From Zoogloea sp. (GTDB lineage: Bacteria; Pseudomonadota; Gammaproteobacteria; Burkholderiales; Rhodocyclaceae): 49,475 bases of DNA. Of the stretch, positions 15,739 through 24,016 are shown one piece after another. The DNA is taken from NCBI GenBank assembly GCA_023150095.1, contig JAKLLO010000014.1:1-49475 (forward strand). The letters run 5' to 3'. Every line of letters begins with the position of its first letter. Position 1 is the first letter of the stretch. Made by a program: the position numbers and the translations under genes. The notes beneath the pieces were generated by a model. The model saw only the letters and a program-made list of their open reading frames with translations, searched no databases and was not told the DNA's origin.

Positions 15739-16079
15739 GGTCTGGACTCCCGGGGCGGACGGCGCATGTCGAGGGTGACGCGGCGTCCGTCCTTTTCGAA
15801 AACGGCCTGGTATTCGGTGACCGACAGCAGGCGGTGGCCGTCGAGTTTTTCGCCGATGGCGACCATCTGGCCGTCCACGTTGGCGAGGGAACTGGGGCCC
15901 GACAGCAGCACGCCGCGCAGGCGGGGCTGCCATTCGACGGGCGCCGGCGCTTCGCCCGCGACGGGCGCAAGGGCGGTGCCGCCGGGCCGGCGGAAAGGGT
16001 CGTGGTGCAGCCTGGGCTCGGCAGCGAAGGCCGCCGTGGCGATGAGCAGCAGGAGGGCGGGGGGCAGGCGGTGCTTCAT
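15735..16079 (-). CDS. Small exported pilus-assembly protein (MshK/PilP-like)
   Basis: 114 residues, start ATG 16079, with a signal peptide (MKHRLPPALLLLIATAAFAA) and a short domain resembling PilP/GspC homology regions (LRGVLLSGPSSLANVDGQMVAIGEKLDGHRLLSVTEYQAVFEKDGRRVTLDM). Proteins of this kind link the inner-membrane PilN/PilO pair to the secretin. Its start overlaps the end of the PilO-like gene by four bases and its stop overlaps the secretin start. The MshK assignment rests on order and size more than on sequence. Confidence 0.75.
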   Translation of the reverse strand: MKHRLPPALLLLIATAAFAAEPRLHHDPFRRPGGTALAPVAGEAPAPVEWQPRLRGVLLSGPSSLANVDGQMVAIGEKLDGHRLLSVTEYQAVFEKDGRRVTLDMRRPPRESRP

Positions 16080-16627
16080 GGCTGGCGGGCGCCCGGACGG
16101 CGATACACGGCGAGGCGCAGGCGCAGGTTCACGCTGCCGCTGCTCGCCTGTCGGGTGAAACGGAGCTCCTGCAGGCCGGCGTTGGGCAGGCGGGCCTCGA
16201 TGGCGGCGAGCCAGCCCACCAGCTGCGGGTAGCTGCCGCCGGCTTCCAGCTCGTAACGGGTTTCGACGAGGCCGTCGGATTCGCTCTGCTGGCCCGGAAA
16301 CACCGGCAGCAGCTCGACGCCTTGGCTGCGGGCCAGGCTGTCGAGCACGCCGGGCAGGCGCGCCGGCGCGGTGTCGGCGGCGTCGAGGGTGGTGTCGAGG
16401 CGGGTGGCTTCGGCGGTGAGGGCTTCGGCCTGGGCCTGCCGGTCTGGCAGGCTGGCGATGGCCTCGCGGATGCCCGCGGCCTGAGTCGCCACCGCCTGGC
16501 GCGATTGCCACGCCGGCCGCAGGATCTGGCCCCAGCCGACGAGCAGGATCACCGCCGACAGGGCGCCGGCGGCCAGCCGCAGCACCCGGATGTCGAGGGC
16601 GAGGAGTGCGCGGGGCGGAAACTTCAC
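16076..16627 (-). CDS. PilO/MshJ-like pilus alignment protein
   Basis: Single-pass inner-membrane protein of 183 residues. It has a short cytoplasmic N-terminus, a membrane helix at about 18-36 (LAAGALSAVILLVGWGQIL), a coiled coil (about 45-85) and a periplasmic ferredoxin-like domain to the end. This is the PilO/GspM architecture. It begins with GTG overlapping the TGA of the PilN-like gene. It probably pairs with the PilN-like protein to form the periplasmic scaffold. Confidence 0.8.
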   Translation of the reverse strand: MKFPPRALLALDIRVLRLAAGALSAVILLVGWGQILRPAWQSRQAVATQAAGIREAIASLPDRQAQAEALTAEATRLDTTLDAADTAPARLPGVLDSLARSQGVELLPVFPGQQSESDGLVETRYELEAGGSYPQLVGWLAAIEARLPNAGLQELRFTRQASSGSVNLRLRLAVYRRPGARQP

Positions 16628-17220
16628 GACCGGCCTCCGTCGCGCAGCGTGAGCGGGCAGCTGAGGGCGAACTCCATCAGCTCGAAGCGGTTGTACTGCT
16701 TGACGTTGCCGGGCACCAGCCGGGGCTTGGCGCAGGGGCCGGCGCTGGCGAGGGCCTCGGCGAACGCGCCGATGGTGGCCGGGTCCGGCGCCTTTCCGTG
16801 GATCGCCAGGCTGGCGTCGGCCGGGGCGATGGGGCTGCCGGGCTGGGGCAGGGCGGGGATGCGGGTGTAGATCAGCTCGTCAAACCACACCGACTCGCCC
16901 AGGGCCACGTCGATGGGCACGAGCACGCCGCCCACCACGTCGGGGCCGCGCAGGGCGGCGATCTTGCGGGACAGCTCGCGGGCTTCATCGACCCGCGCGT
17001 TGAGGGCGGTGAGGCGCGCCACGGTGCGTTCGCTGTCGCGGCGCTGGGCCTGGAGCGTCTGCAGCGCGGTGGTGGCCTGGCGGTTGCCCAGTTCGAGCCC
17101 GATGCGCAGGGCGGCGACCGCGGCAATGGCGCAGCCCACCGCGATCACGCCGCCGCGCAGGGTGCGCCGGGCGCGCTGTTCGGCGCGCCAGGAGGCGGGG
17201 ATCAGGTCGATGTCGGCCAT
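16624..17220 (-). CDS. PilN-like pilus assembly protein
   Basis: 198 residues: N-terminal MADIDLIPASWR, equivalent to the conserved INLLP motif that PilN uses to dock on PilM; a membrane helix at about 22-43; a coiled coil (about 48-90); and a periplasmic domain. It sits between the PilM-like and PilO-like genes, one base after the PilM-like stop, so the order M-N-O is intact. In MSHA loci this function can be part of MshI/MshJ. Confidence 0.82.
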   Translation of the reverse strand: MADIDLIPASWRAEQRARRTLRGGVIAVGCAIAAVAALRIGLELGNRQATTALQTLQAQRRDSERTVARLTALNARVDEARELSRKIAALRGPDVVGGVLVPIDVALGESVWFDELIYTRIPALPQPGSPIAPADASLAIHGKAPDPATIGAFAEALASAGPCAKPRLVPGNVKQYNRFELMEFALSCPLTLRDGGRS

Positions 17221-17221
17221 G

Positions 17222-18328
17222 TCAGGCGGGCACGCGCAGGGCCAGGCCGGCGGCGACGGTCATCCCGGCCGGCGGCTCGACGATGGGCACGCCCTCGTTG
17301 CCGGGGATCTTCCACAGGTCGAGCACCTGCACCGGCATCGCCAGCAGGCGGCCGATGAAGGCCGCTGCGCCCTGCAGGCGGGCGATGCTGCCGCAGATGT
17401 AGACGCCGTCCACCGAGCCGCCGTGGGTCTGGGAGGCGAAGTAGATCAGCACCCGCGCCACCTCGTGGGCAAGCTGCTGGAAATCCGGCTGGAGCAGTTC
17501 GACGATGGTGCTGCTGATTTCGTCGCCGCCGCTGGGCAGACCGTGCTTGCGCAGCAGGGTGAGGGCGCGCTCGGCGGGCAGGTCGAGGTTGCGGGCGAGG
17601 GTGTCGGCCAGGTGGGCTTCGCCGAAGGCGAGGCTGCGGTCGAACATCAGCCGGCGACCCCACAGCAGGGTGAGATAGGTGTGGCGGGCGCCGAAGTTGA
17701 TGATGAGCTGGTTGGCCCGCGGATCGCCGGTGACCAGCGCCCGGGCGACCCGGGCCAGGGCGGCGGGGCCGATGTCCACGGCCACCGGTTCGAGCCCGGC
17801 GGACTGGAGCAGATCGAGGTGGGCGATGACCCGCTCCCGCGGGGCCACGGCGACCACCGCGGAGCGCAGGTTGCTCTCGGGCGGGCGGCGGATCGGGAGC
17901 ACGTCCACCACCGCGTCGTCGAGGCCGCTCTTGAAGCGCTCCTTGAGGGTGCGCAGCAGGGTGGCGGTGTCGTCCTGGCCGTTGGGGGTGGTGTAGTCCA
18001 CCGAGATGACCTGGAGGTCGCCCGGCGGCAGCACGCTGACCACCCGCCGGCCGCGAAAGCCGTGGCGCTTGAGCCCGTCGCGGACAAAGCTGCGGAAGGC
18101 GGCGGGGTCTGCCAGCAGCTCGGCGCGCGGCACGGGGTAGGGCAACCCGGCCACCGCCTGCCAGCGCAGTTCGCGGCCGGCGTGGGTGACCTGGGCGAGG
18201 TTGAGACGCTCGCTGGCGAGGTCAAAGCCGATGGGCGTGTTCCGCCGGACGGCGGGCCACGGGGCTTTCAGGCCGGCGAGGCGGCCTTTCAGGGATGTCC
18301 AGAGCGCGTTGTACTCCATGGCAGGCAT
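17222..18328 (-). CDS. PilM/MshI-like actin-fold pilus assembly protein
   Basis: Cytoplasmic protein of 368 residues with the PilM/FtsA actin-like pattern: IGFDLASERLNLAQVTH near residue 33, VVSVLPPGDLQV, LEPVAVDIGPAALARVA, LIINFGARHTYLTLL and a nucleotide-site-like GVYICGSIARLQG. It would form a ring under the PilN/PilO complex. The start could be the ATG at 18328 or at 18319. A gap of 36 bases separates it from the adhesin-like pilin gene upstream. Confidence 0.85.
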   Translation of the reverse strand: MPAMEYNALWTSLKGRLAGLKAPWPAVRRNTPIGFDLASERLNLAQVTHAGRELRWQAVAGLPYPVPRAELLADPAAFRSFVRDGLKRHGFRGRRVVSVLPPGDLQVISVDYTTPNGQDDTATLLRTLKERFKSGLDDAVVDVLPIRRPPESNLRSAVVAVAPRERVIAHLDLLQSAGLEPVAVDIGPAALARVARALVTGDPRANQLIINFGARHTYLTLLWGRRLMFDRSLAFGEAHLADTLARNLDLPAERALTLLRKHGLPSGGDEISSTIVELLQPDFQQLAHEVARVLIYFASQTHGGSVDGVYICGSIARLQGAAAFIGRLLAMPVQVLDLWKIPGNEGVPIVEPPAGMTVAAGLALRVPA

Positions 18329-18364
18329 ATCGGCCCGGGCTGTCGGTTCCTTGAGCCCGGGCGG

Positions 18365-20527
18365 TTACTCGGTGCTGATGACGAGGCGGGGTTCTTGGCG
18401 CAGGCTCTCGCGGCTGGAGAGGGTGGCGCTGTCCACCCCGATGTCTATCAGGACGATCAGTCCGTGGTTGGGGCGCACGCCGTCGACCCATTCCTGCACC
18501 GTGGTGGTGATGTCCATCTCCCAGTAGCGCTGGGATGTGGCGCCCAGGGGCAGGGAGAGGACGGCGGCGCTGCCGCTGGCGAAGGTGCCGCCGGCGTTGG
18601 TCCAGGCCAGGTCGGGGGCGTTCTGGCGCCTGGCCCAGCTCACCCCGCCGGTCGAGATGGCGCCGTTCTGGGTGCCTTCGACCCAGCTTTCGGTGAGTGG
18701 ATAGAGTCGGGCCTTGAAGAACAGGAGGACGGAGGCGTTTTCGATGTGGAAGGACAGGATGGCGCGCTTGATGACCTTCCCGGTCGGCACGTTCGACAGA
18801 TCGAAGCGCAGGATCGGGCGGTTGTCGTTGGGCAGGAAGGAGAGCTGCAGCGGCGTGGTGGTGCCGTAATTGACGTTGGGGGGCGAGCTGCTGGACACGT
18901 AGGCGTCGGCCGCCGGCAGGCGGACGCTGCCGCCCATCACGCTGGCGACGCCGTTGGCGTCGAGGGTGGAGGCGATGATCTGCACGTCGTCCAGACGGCC
19001 GAGGAAGTTCTCGTTGTAGGGCGTGGTGCCGATCAGCAGGTTGCGGGTGTTGGCGGCCGGCGTGTTGAACAGGCTGGCGGTGTGGGTGGCGGCCAGGTTG
19101 CCGTCCACGTAGAGTTTGATCTGGCGCAGGCTGTCCTTGTAGGTGGCCGCGAGGTGGTAGTAGGTGCCGGGGCGCAGGTTGAGGCCGGTGGTGCTGTAGG
19201 TGCGCCAGTTGCCATTGGCGTAGAACTCGAAGTACATCTCGCCGTCGCGGGTGCCCATGGCGTAGTTGGCCTCGTTGGTGGCGGTGCCCTTGTACAGCAC
19301 CGGACGCTTGCCGTTGCGGTCGCTCATGTTGATCCACGCGGCGAGGCTGAAGTCGCCGCTCATGGACAGCGCGGCCGTGTGGTTCACCGTGACCTTGCCG
19401 GCGGATGCGAAGTTCAGCGCGCCGCCGGATACGCCTCCGGAGCCGCTCCAGCTACCGCCGGTGACGCTGCCGGTCTGGCCGCCAACGGCGTCGCTGGCGG
19501 AGGCGCCGGTGGTCTCGTCGAACTTCCACCAGGCCACGCGACCGCTGACCTCATCCTGGGGCGGGTTGAGGGCGTTGCAGGGGGCGATGTACTTGACGAT
19601 GAGCTTGGGCGCGCGGGTGCTGTCCGAGTTCTCGCCGGAGGCGTAGGCCTCGGTGAAGTTGGAGGTGGGGACGAGGAGGACGCCGTAGTTGGGGTAGCGG
19701 CCATCCACCCAGCCCTGGACGAGGCCGGTGAGGTTCCAGGTGATGGTGTAGCCCGACAGGTAGTAGTGGGTGTGGGTGGTGTCGGTGGCGCTCGTCGATT
19801 CGATGGTGGTGCCGGCCACCTGCCAGGCCCGGGTGCCGTTGCGGGTCTGCCAGGTGGCGCCGTCGGCGGAGGTGCCGCCGCTCTGGCTGCCGGGCACCCA
19901 GGGTTCGAGCACCCGGTGGGCGTTCACGGTGCGCCCCGAAAGGGACAGGCTGCCGGCGTTCTCCCGGTACAGGACGAGCTGGGCGTCGGTGATGCGGCTG
20001 CCTGCCGGGAGGCTGGAGAGATCGAATGAAAGTAGTATATGAAACTTATCTTGTTGCAATTGCAACGACGTGCTGGCGCCGTAGTTTTTGGTGGGGCTGG
20101 TCGAATCCAGGTAGGTGTCGGCGCCGCTGCTGTCGGTCTTGAGGGTGTAGGTGAGGGTGTTGCCGGCGGTCTTGGGCACCTGGCGTCTGACGGTCACGCG
20201 GGTGCCGGCCAGGCCACTGGCGAGGGTGGCGGTGGCCGTGAGGGTGACCGGGCTGCCCGAGGTGGGGCTGACGCTGACCTGATAGCTGTCGCTGCCGACG
20301 GTGGTGGTGGGCAGGTCGGCGTAGCCGCTGCAGGTGCTGAGCTGGTTGAGCTGCCAGGTGGCGTGGGCGATGCCGGCCTCGGCGAGGCGACGGGCCCGTT
20401 CGGCTTCGCGCGGGTTGAGGCGGGCGCTGGTGCCGATGTCCTGGCTGAGGCCGAAGGCGATCGCCCCGATGACGATCAGCAGCAGGCTGACCGGCAGCAG
20501 CAGGAAGCCTGAGGCGCGGCGTGTCAT
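18365..20527 (-). CDS. Pilin-like protein fused to DNRLRE-LamG-DNRLRE adhesin (MshP/MshQ-like)
   Basis: 720 residues. The N-terminus (RRASGFLLLPVSLLLIVIGAIAFGLSQD) looks like a PilX/MshP-type prepilin with a G-F cleavage point but Pro instead of Glu at mature position 5, followed by an ERARRLAEAGIAHATW helix. Then come a DNRLRE-type domain (about 125-313, DTYLDSTSPTKNYG...), a LamG/concanavalin-like domain (about 328-530, VAWWKFDETTGASASDAVGG...) and a second DNRLRE-type domain (about 535-720). DNRLRE and LamG domains bind surfaces or glycans, and MshQ of Vibrio carries LamG. This gene seems to join MshP and MshQ, giving a pilus-tip adhesin. It overlaps the preceding pilin gene by four bases. 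Codons at 20027-20068 are strikingly AT-rich. Confidence 0.85.
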   Translation of the reverse strand: MTRRASGFLLLPVSLLLIVIGAIAFGLSQDIGTSARLNPREAERARRLAEAGIAHATWQLNQLSTCSGYADLPTTTVGSDSYQVSVSPTSGSPVTLTATATLASGLAGTRVTVRRQVPKTAGNTLTYTLKTDSSGADTYLDSTSPTKNYGASTSLQLQQDKFHILLSFDLSSLPAGSRITDAQLVLYRENAGSLSLSGRTVNAHRVLEPWVPGSQSGGTSADGATWQTRNGTRAWQVAGTTIESTSATDTTHTHYYLSGYTITWNLTGLVQGWVDGRYPNYGVLLVPTSNFTEAYASGENSDSTRAPKLIVKYIAPCNALNPPQDEVSGRVAWWKFDETTGASASDAVGGQTGSVTGGSWSGSGGVSGGALNFASAGKVTVNHTAALSMSGDFSLAAWINMSDRNGKRPVLYKGTATNEANYAMGTRDGEMYFEFYANGNWRTYSTTGLNLRPGTYYHLAATYKDSLRQIKLYVDGNLAATHTASLFNTPAANTRNLLIGTTPYNENFLGRLDDVQIIASTLDANGVASVMGGSVRLPAADAYVSSSSPPNVNYGTTTPLQLSFLPNDNRPILRFDLSNVPTGKVIKRAILSFHIENASVLLFFKARLYPLTESWVEGTQNGAISTGGVSWARRQNAPDLAWTNAGGTFASGSAAVLSLPLGATSQRYWEMDITTTVQEWVDGVRPNHGLIVLIDIGVDSATLSSRESLRQEPRLVISTE

Positions 20528-21252
20528 CGGGCCCCCACGCGCAGGCGGCGCGACCAGCTGCCGGTCTCGCCGCCGGGGCCGGTGAGGGTGAGCTGGACGA
20601 TGATCTCCCGGTTGCGCCGGTTGCCGGTGGCAACGCGGGTGACGCTGAAGGCGCTGACGTTGTCGGCGATCGTGCGCACGCTGTAGTCGTTGCCGTTGAA
20701 GGGGGCGACGTTGGGCAGGCGCTCCAGAAGCTGGGTGCCGACGCGGTAATAGGCCACCACGTCGATCCAGTCGGCGCCCGTCTTCGGGGCGGCCGGCGCA
20801 GTGCCGATGGTGCCGTTCTCGTCGTTGTCGGTGAAGCTCGCCCCGTTATCCACCAGCCCGTCGCCGTCGTCGTCGATGCCGATGATGCCGGCGCCGCCGT
20901 CGTTGGTCTCGTCGGCCGGGAGGTCGTCGTCGACGACGCCGTTCTTGTTGTTGTCGGCATCGGCGTAGCCGTCGCCGTTGCGGTCGAGCGTGGGCGGCAG
21001 GGCGACGGCGACGACGTCGCGGGCGGTGGTGGTGACTTCCAGCGGCACCATCAGGCGGGTGCTGGATTCCACCATCGCGGCGATGCGCTCCAGGGCCAGC
21101 CGGGCGTCGCGCTGCAGGGTGGCCCGCTCGTCGATCACGCTGTCGGTCTGGCGCAGGCTGACCAGCACGCCGGCGAGGCTGCCCAGCACCAGCGCGGAGA
21201 TCACCGCGGCCACCAGCAGTTCGACCAGGGCGATGCCCCGCTGCGCCGTCAT
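20524..21252 (-). CDS. PilW/MshO-like minor pilin with calcium-binding-like repeats
   Basis: 242 residues from ATG 21252, which overlaps the TGA of the upstream minor pilin (ATGA). The type IV prepilin signal is RGIALVELLVAAVISALVLGSLAGVL, with Glu at position 5 of the mature form. The middle of the protein carries three Asp/Asn/Gly-rich stretches, DRNGDGYADADNNKNG, GIDDDGDGLVDNG and DNDENGTIG, resembling EF-hand or thrombospondin-type-3 calcium loops. A minor pilin of this type usually primes pilus assembly or sits at the tip. Position and size match MshO. Confidence 0.84.
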   Translation of the reverse strand: MTAQRGIALVELLVAAVISALVLGSLAGVLVSLRQTDSVIDERATLQRDARLALERIAAMVESSTRLMVPLEVTTTARDVVAVALPPTLDRNGDGYADADNNKNGVVDDDLPADETNDGGAGIIGIDDDGDGLVDNGASFTDNDENGTIGTAPAAPKTGADWIDVVAYYRVGTQLLERLPNVAPFNGNDYSVRTIADNVSAFSVTRVATGNRRNREIIVQLTLTGPGGETGSWSRRLRVGAR

Positions 21253-21662
21253 CGGGTCACCAGGGTGGTCATCTCGACCGGCGGATCGGTGATGGCGGCG
21301 CGGATCCAGATCAGGTCGGCGTCGGTGCCGGTGAAGGGGTTGTTGTCGCCGTCGGCGTTGTCGCCGTCGTAGCGGCTGAGATAGACCATCACCCGCGGGC
21401 TGGCGCCAGTGGGGTCGGAGTAGCTGCTGGCGGTGGTGGCGCTGCCGGCAACGGTGGCGGCGCTGTCCAGGTCGTCGAAGCGGGTGCCGGAAACGTCGGA
21501 GAGCTTGTTGGCGACGGCCTGCCACAGGTCGTCGGCTTCGTCGGCGGTCGGGGCGTTACGCGTGGCGTTGGACAGGGCGTCGAGGGCCGGAACGATGGCG
21601 ACGGCGAGCAGCACCACCGCCACCAGGGCTTCGACGTAACCGAATCCGCGCTGCCGTCTCAT
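21249..21662 (-). CDS. PilV/MshD-like minor pilin
   Basis: 137 residues with a prepilin signal, RRQRGFGYVEALVAVVLLAVAIVPALDAL: cleavage before FGYVE with Glu at position 5. The C-terminal half contains an acidic stretch, RYDGDNADGDNNPFTGTDADLIW, that could bind calcium. The gene starts four bases after the GspH-like gene stops and overlaps the PilW-like gene. The order A-C-D-O matches the MSHA locus. Confidence 0.83.
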   Translation of the reverse strand: MRRQRGFGYVEALVAVVLLAVAIVPALDALSNATRNAPTADEADDLWQAVANKLSDVSGTRFDDLDSAATVAGSATTASSYSDPTGASPRVMVYLSRYDGDNADGDNNPFTGTDADLIWIRAAITDPPVEMTTLVTR

Positions 21663-21666
21663 GGCC

Positions 21667-22239
21667 TTACTGGAAGGTGATGCGGCCGGTCTCCGCGGCC
21701 ACCAGCACGTCGCGGGTGTGGCTGCCGGCCTGTACGCGCACCTGCGCGCTGCCGCTGGCGAGGCGCTGCAGGGCGTTGCCCTGGGTGGTGGCGGGGGCGC
21801 CGTCGGCGAGGAAGGACAGGGCGCCGGCGGTGCCCGAAGGCAGCACCACCAGACTGCTGTCGAGTCGCGCGTCGGGATAGCGGCTGCCGCTGCCGAGGGT
21901 GTCGGCGTAAAGCTGGCGGGACAGGGGGTGACGGACGGTGTAGAGCGGCGTGGGCGGCGCGGTGGCGGTGTTCAGCACATAGACCTTGTAGCTGTCGCTG
22001 GCGGTGTCGCTGGTGAAGGTGACGCCGTAAGGGGTCTGGGTGCGCAGGGCTTCGTCGCGGGCGAAGCGCAGGGCCGCGGCGATCTGTCCGGCGGCCTCGA
22101 TGGCCTGGGTCGGGCGGCTGGTGGCGGAGATCAGGGGGGTGATCGAGGCGGCGAGCATGGCGAGGATGCCGACGGCGACGAGCAGTTCGATGAGGGTCAC
22201 CCCGCCGCTGCGGGCGGGGCGGATGCCGGGCGCTGCCAC
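21667..22239 (-). CDS. GspH/MshC-like minor pilin
   Basis: 190 residues starting with GTG. The prepilin signal SGGVTLIELLVAVGILAMLAASITPL is cleaved before VTLIE, with Glu at position 5. A GspH/FimT-type region follows (AAALRFARDEALRTQTPYGVTFTSD), the family's helix-to-strand junction. It lies 10 bases after the major pilin gene. A role as minor pilin follows from order and motif. Confidence 0.84.
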   Translation of the reverse strand: MAAPGIRPARSGGVTLIELLVAVGILAMLAASITPLISATSRPTQAIEAAGQIAAALRFARDEALRTQTPYGVTFTSDTASDSYKVYVLNTATAPPTPLYTVRHPLSRQLYADTLGSGSRYPDARLDSSLVVLPSGTAGALSFLADGAPATTQGNALQRLASGSAQVRVQAGSHTRDVLVAAETGRITFQ

Positions 22240-22249
22240 GGCGGCGGAA

Positions 22250-22762
22250 TCAGCGGGACTGGTAGGCGGCGACGTTGACGATGAGCTGGCCGGTCTTGTT
22301 GTCGAACTTCCAGCCGCCGGGATCGCCGGAGGTGGCGGTCATGCCCAGGGAGCCGACGGTGACGATCTCGACGGTGGCGACGTTCTTCATCGGGTCGGCG
22401 GGGATGGTGCTCTTCTTGAGATAGGGGCCGTACTTGTAGGTGGTGTCCTTCGTGTCACTGGCGGCGCCGGCAGCACTGGTGAATTTGACCAGCTGAGAAA
22501 CAAAGGCGGCTTCGGTGTTGATCGCCCCGAAGGTGCCGCCTGCGGCCACGGCGCTGGGGTAGCTGCCGTGCTGCTGGTAGTACAGCTCGATGGCGGTGCG
22601 CAGGTTGCTCAGGGTCGCGTCCAGCGCGGCGGCCTTGCTGTCGTCGGTGGAGGCGGAAAACTGCGGAATGGCGATGGCGGCCAGCACGCCGAGGATGACC
22701 ACGACGATCAGCAGTTCGACGAGCGTGAAGCCGTCTTGCAGACGGGGGCGGCGAATCTTCAT
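22250..22762 (-). CDS. mshA: Type IV major pilin (MshA-like)
   Basis: 170 residues from ATG 22762, which has a GGAG ribosome site 8 bases upstream. The signal is KIRRPRLQDGFTLVELLIVV, cleaved before FTLVE, and the helix VVVILGVLAAIAIPQFSAS follows. The globular part includes LRTAIELYYQQHGSYP and DPGGWKFDNKTGQLIVN, similar to MshA and type II pseudopilins. Unlike classical MshA, the C-terminal part shows no cysteine pair. There are 128 bases between it and the upstream platform gene, more than elsewhere in the operon, with a small hairpin (22790-22808). A separate promoter for the abundant pilin is plausible. Confidence 0.88.
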   Translation of the reverse strand: MKIRRPRLQDGFTLVELLIVVVILGVLAAIAIPQFSASTDDSKAAALDATLSNLRTAIELYYQQHGSYPSAVAAGGTFGAINTEAAFVSQLVKFTSAAGAASDTKDTTYKYGPYLKKSTIPADPMKNVATVEIVTVGSLGMTATSGDPGGWKFDNKTGQLIVNVAAYQSR

Positions 22763-22890
22763 TGCGGACTCCGGTTCTTGTAGTGCAATGGGCGGGAGCA
22801 CTCCGCCCGGTGAGCAGGTATGGACCCTGTTACGGCCAGAGCGGCCGAAAGTTGAGGTGCAAGTTTGCCTTCACCGTGAATTCCGTCCGC

Positions 22891-24012
22891 CTAATGAACA
22901 GCCGCCGACAGCTTGAAGATGGGCAGGATCAGCGCGCTGACGATGGTGGCGACGAGGCCGCCCATGAACAGCAGCATTACCGGCTCGATGACCTTGGCAA
23001 GGGTGGCGAGGCGCTGCTCGAGCTTGCGCTGGTAGTGCTCGGCGAGGCGCTCGAGCACCTTGGCCAGGTGGCCGCTGCGTTCGCCGGTGGCGAGCATCTC
23101 CCGGGCCAGGGGCGGGATGAATTCGGTGTCGGAGAGCGCTGCCGAAAGCCCGCGGCCTTCCTCGACGCTCACGCGCATGCGCTCCATGGCCTCGCGCAGG
23201 GCGCGGGTGGAGGCGATGTCCTGGCTGGCGGCCAGGGCCTTGAGCAGCGGCACGCCGCGCGACAGGGACAAGGACAGGATGCGGAACACCCGCACCATGT
23301 GGATGCCCATCACGATGTTGCCGAGGGCCGGGGTGGCCATCACCGCCCGCTCGATGGCGGCGCGGCCTTCCGGCGAGGTGGCGACGCGCCGCCCCACCAG
23401 CGCGAGCACGCCGATGCCGACCACCACCAGCGCGCCGTACTTGTGCAGGAAATCCGACAGGGCCATGAGCACCAGGGTGGTGACGGGCAGGCGGTCGTGG
23501 ATCGACGCGAACAGATCGGCAAAGCGCGGGAACACCCACAGCAGGATGAAGGCCACGACGATCACCGACAGGCCCAGCAGCACCGCCGGGTAGGTGAGGG
23601 CCGAGACCAGCGCGACGCGCAGGTTCTGGGCCTTCTCGTCGAGATCCTTGAGCTGGGCCAGCACGTCGGGCAGGAAACCACCCTCCTCGGCGGCCGCGAC
23701 CAGGTGGGTGTAAGTGCCCGGGAACATCGCCGGCTGGGCGGCGAGGGCCTGGGACAGGGGCTTGCCTTCGAGGATGTCGTGATGGAGCGCGGCCAGCACC
23801 GCCTTCACCGGCGGGCGGCGCGACTGGGCGTGGAGTTCGCTGAGCGCGGTGTGGAGCGGCACGCCGGTCTCCAGCAGCAGCGCCAGCTGTTCGGTGAAGG
23901 CGATCCGGTCGGCCACCTGGATGCGCTGGCTCCAGCCGGCGAAGGCGGCCTTCGCGCTGCTGGCGGCGGTGGGGGCGGACGCGCCGCCGGCGGGGCCGAG
24001 TTCGATGGCCAT
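22891..24012 (-). CDS. mshG: Inner-membrane pilus platform protein (GspF/PilC/MshG-like)
   Basis: 373 residues with two tandem T2SSF domains. The first, with QLALLLETGVPLHTALSEL and LVAAAEEGGFLPDVLAQL, is followed by a membrane segment. The second, with LSLSLSRGVPLLKALAASQDI and MLATGERSGHLAKVLERLAEHYQ, ends in a long final membrane helix (PVMLLFMGGLVATIVSALILPIF). This protein couples the ATPase motor to pilin insertion. The N-terminus is Ala/Gly-rich for about 25 residues. It starts four bases after the ATPase gene. Confidence 0.9.
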   Translation of the reverse strand: MAIELGPAGGASAPTAASSAKAAFAGWSQRIQVADRIAFTEQLALLLETGVPLHTALSELHAQSRRPPVKAVLAALHHDILEGKPLSQALAAQPAMFPGTYTHLVAAAEEGGFLPDVLAQLKDLDEKAQNLRVALVSALTYPAVLLGLSVIVVAFILLWVFPRFADLFASIHDRLPVTTLVLMALSDFLHKYGALVVVGIGVLALVGRRVATSPEGRAAIERAVMATPALGNIVMGIHMVRVFRILSLSLSRGVPLLKALAASQDIASTRALREAMERMRVSVEEGRGLSAALSDTEFIPPLAREMLATGERSGHLAKVLERLAEHYQRKLEQRLATLAKVIEPVMLLFMGGLVATIVSALILPIFKLSAAVH

Positions 24013-24016
24013 CGGT

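Noticed and set aside
15739..15933. Longer secretin start at 15933
   Set aside because: The extra 65 residues are Arg/Pro-rich and overlap the MshK-like gene. The GTG at 15738 gives a signal peptide and a four-base overlap.
16913..20029. Long plus-strand open frame (about 1038 codons) opposite the pilus genes
   Set aside because: Antisense shadow; the minus strand carries the PilM/PilN/adhesin genes with clear motifs.
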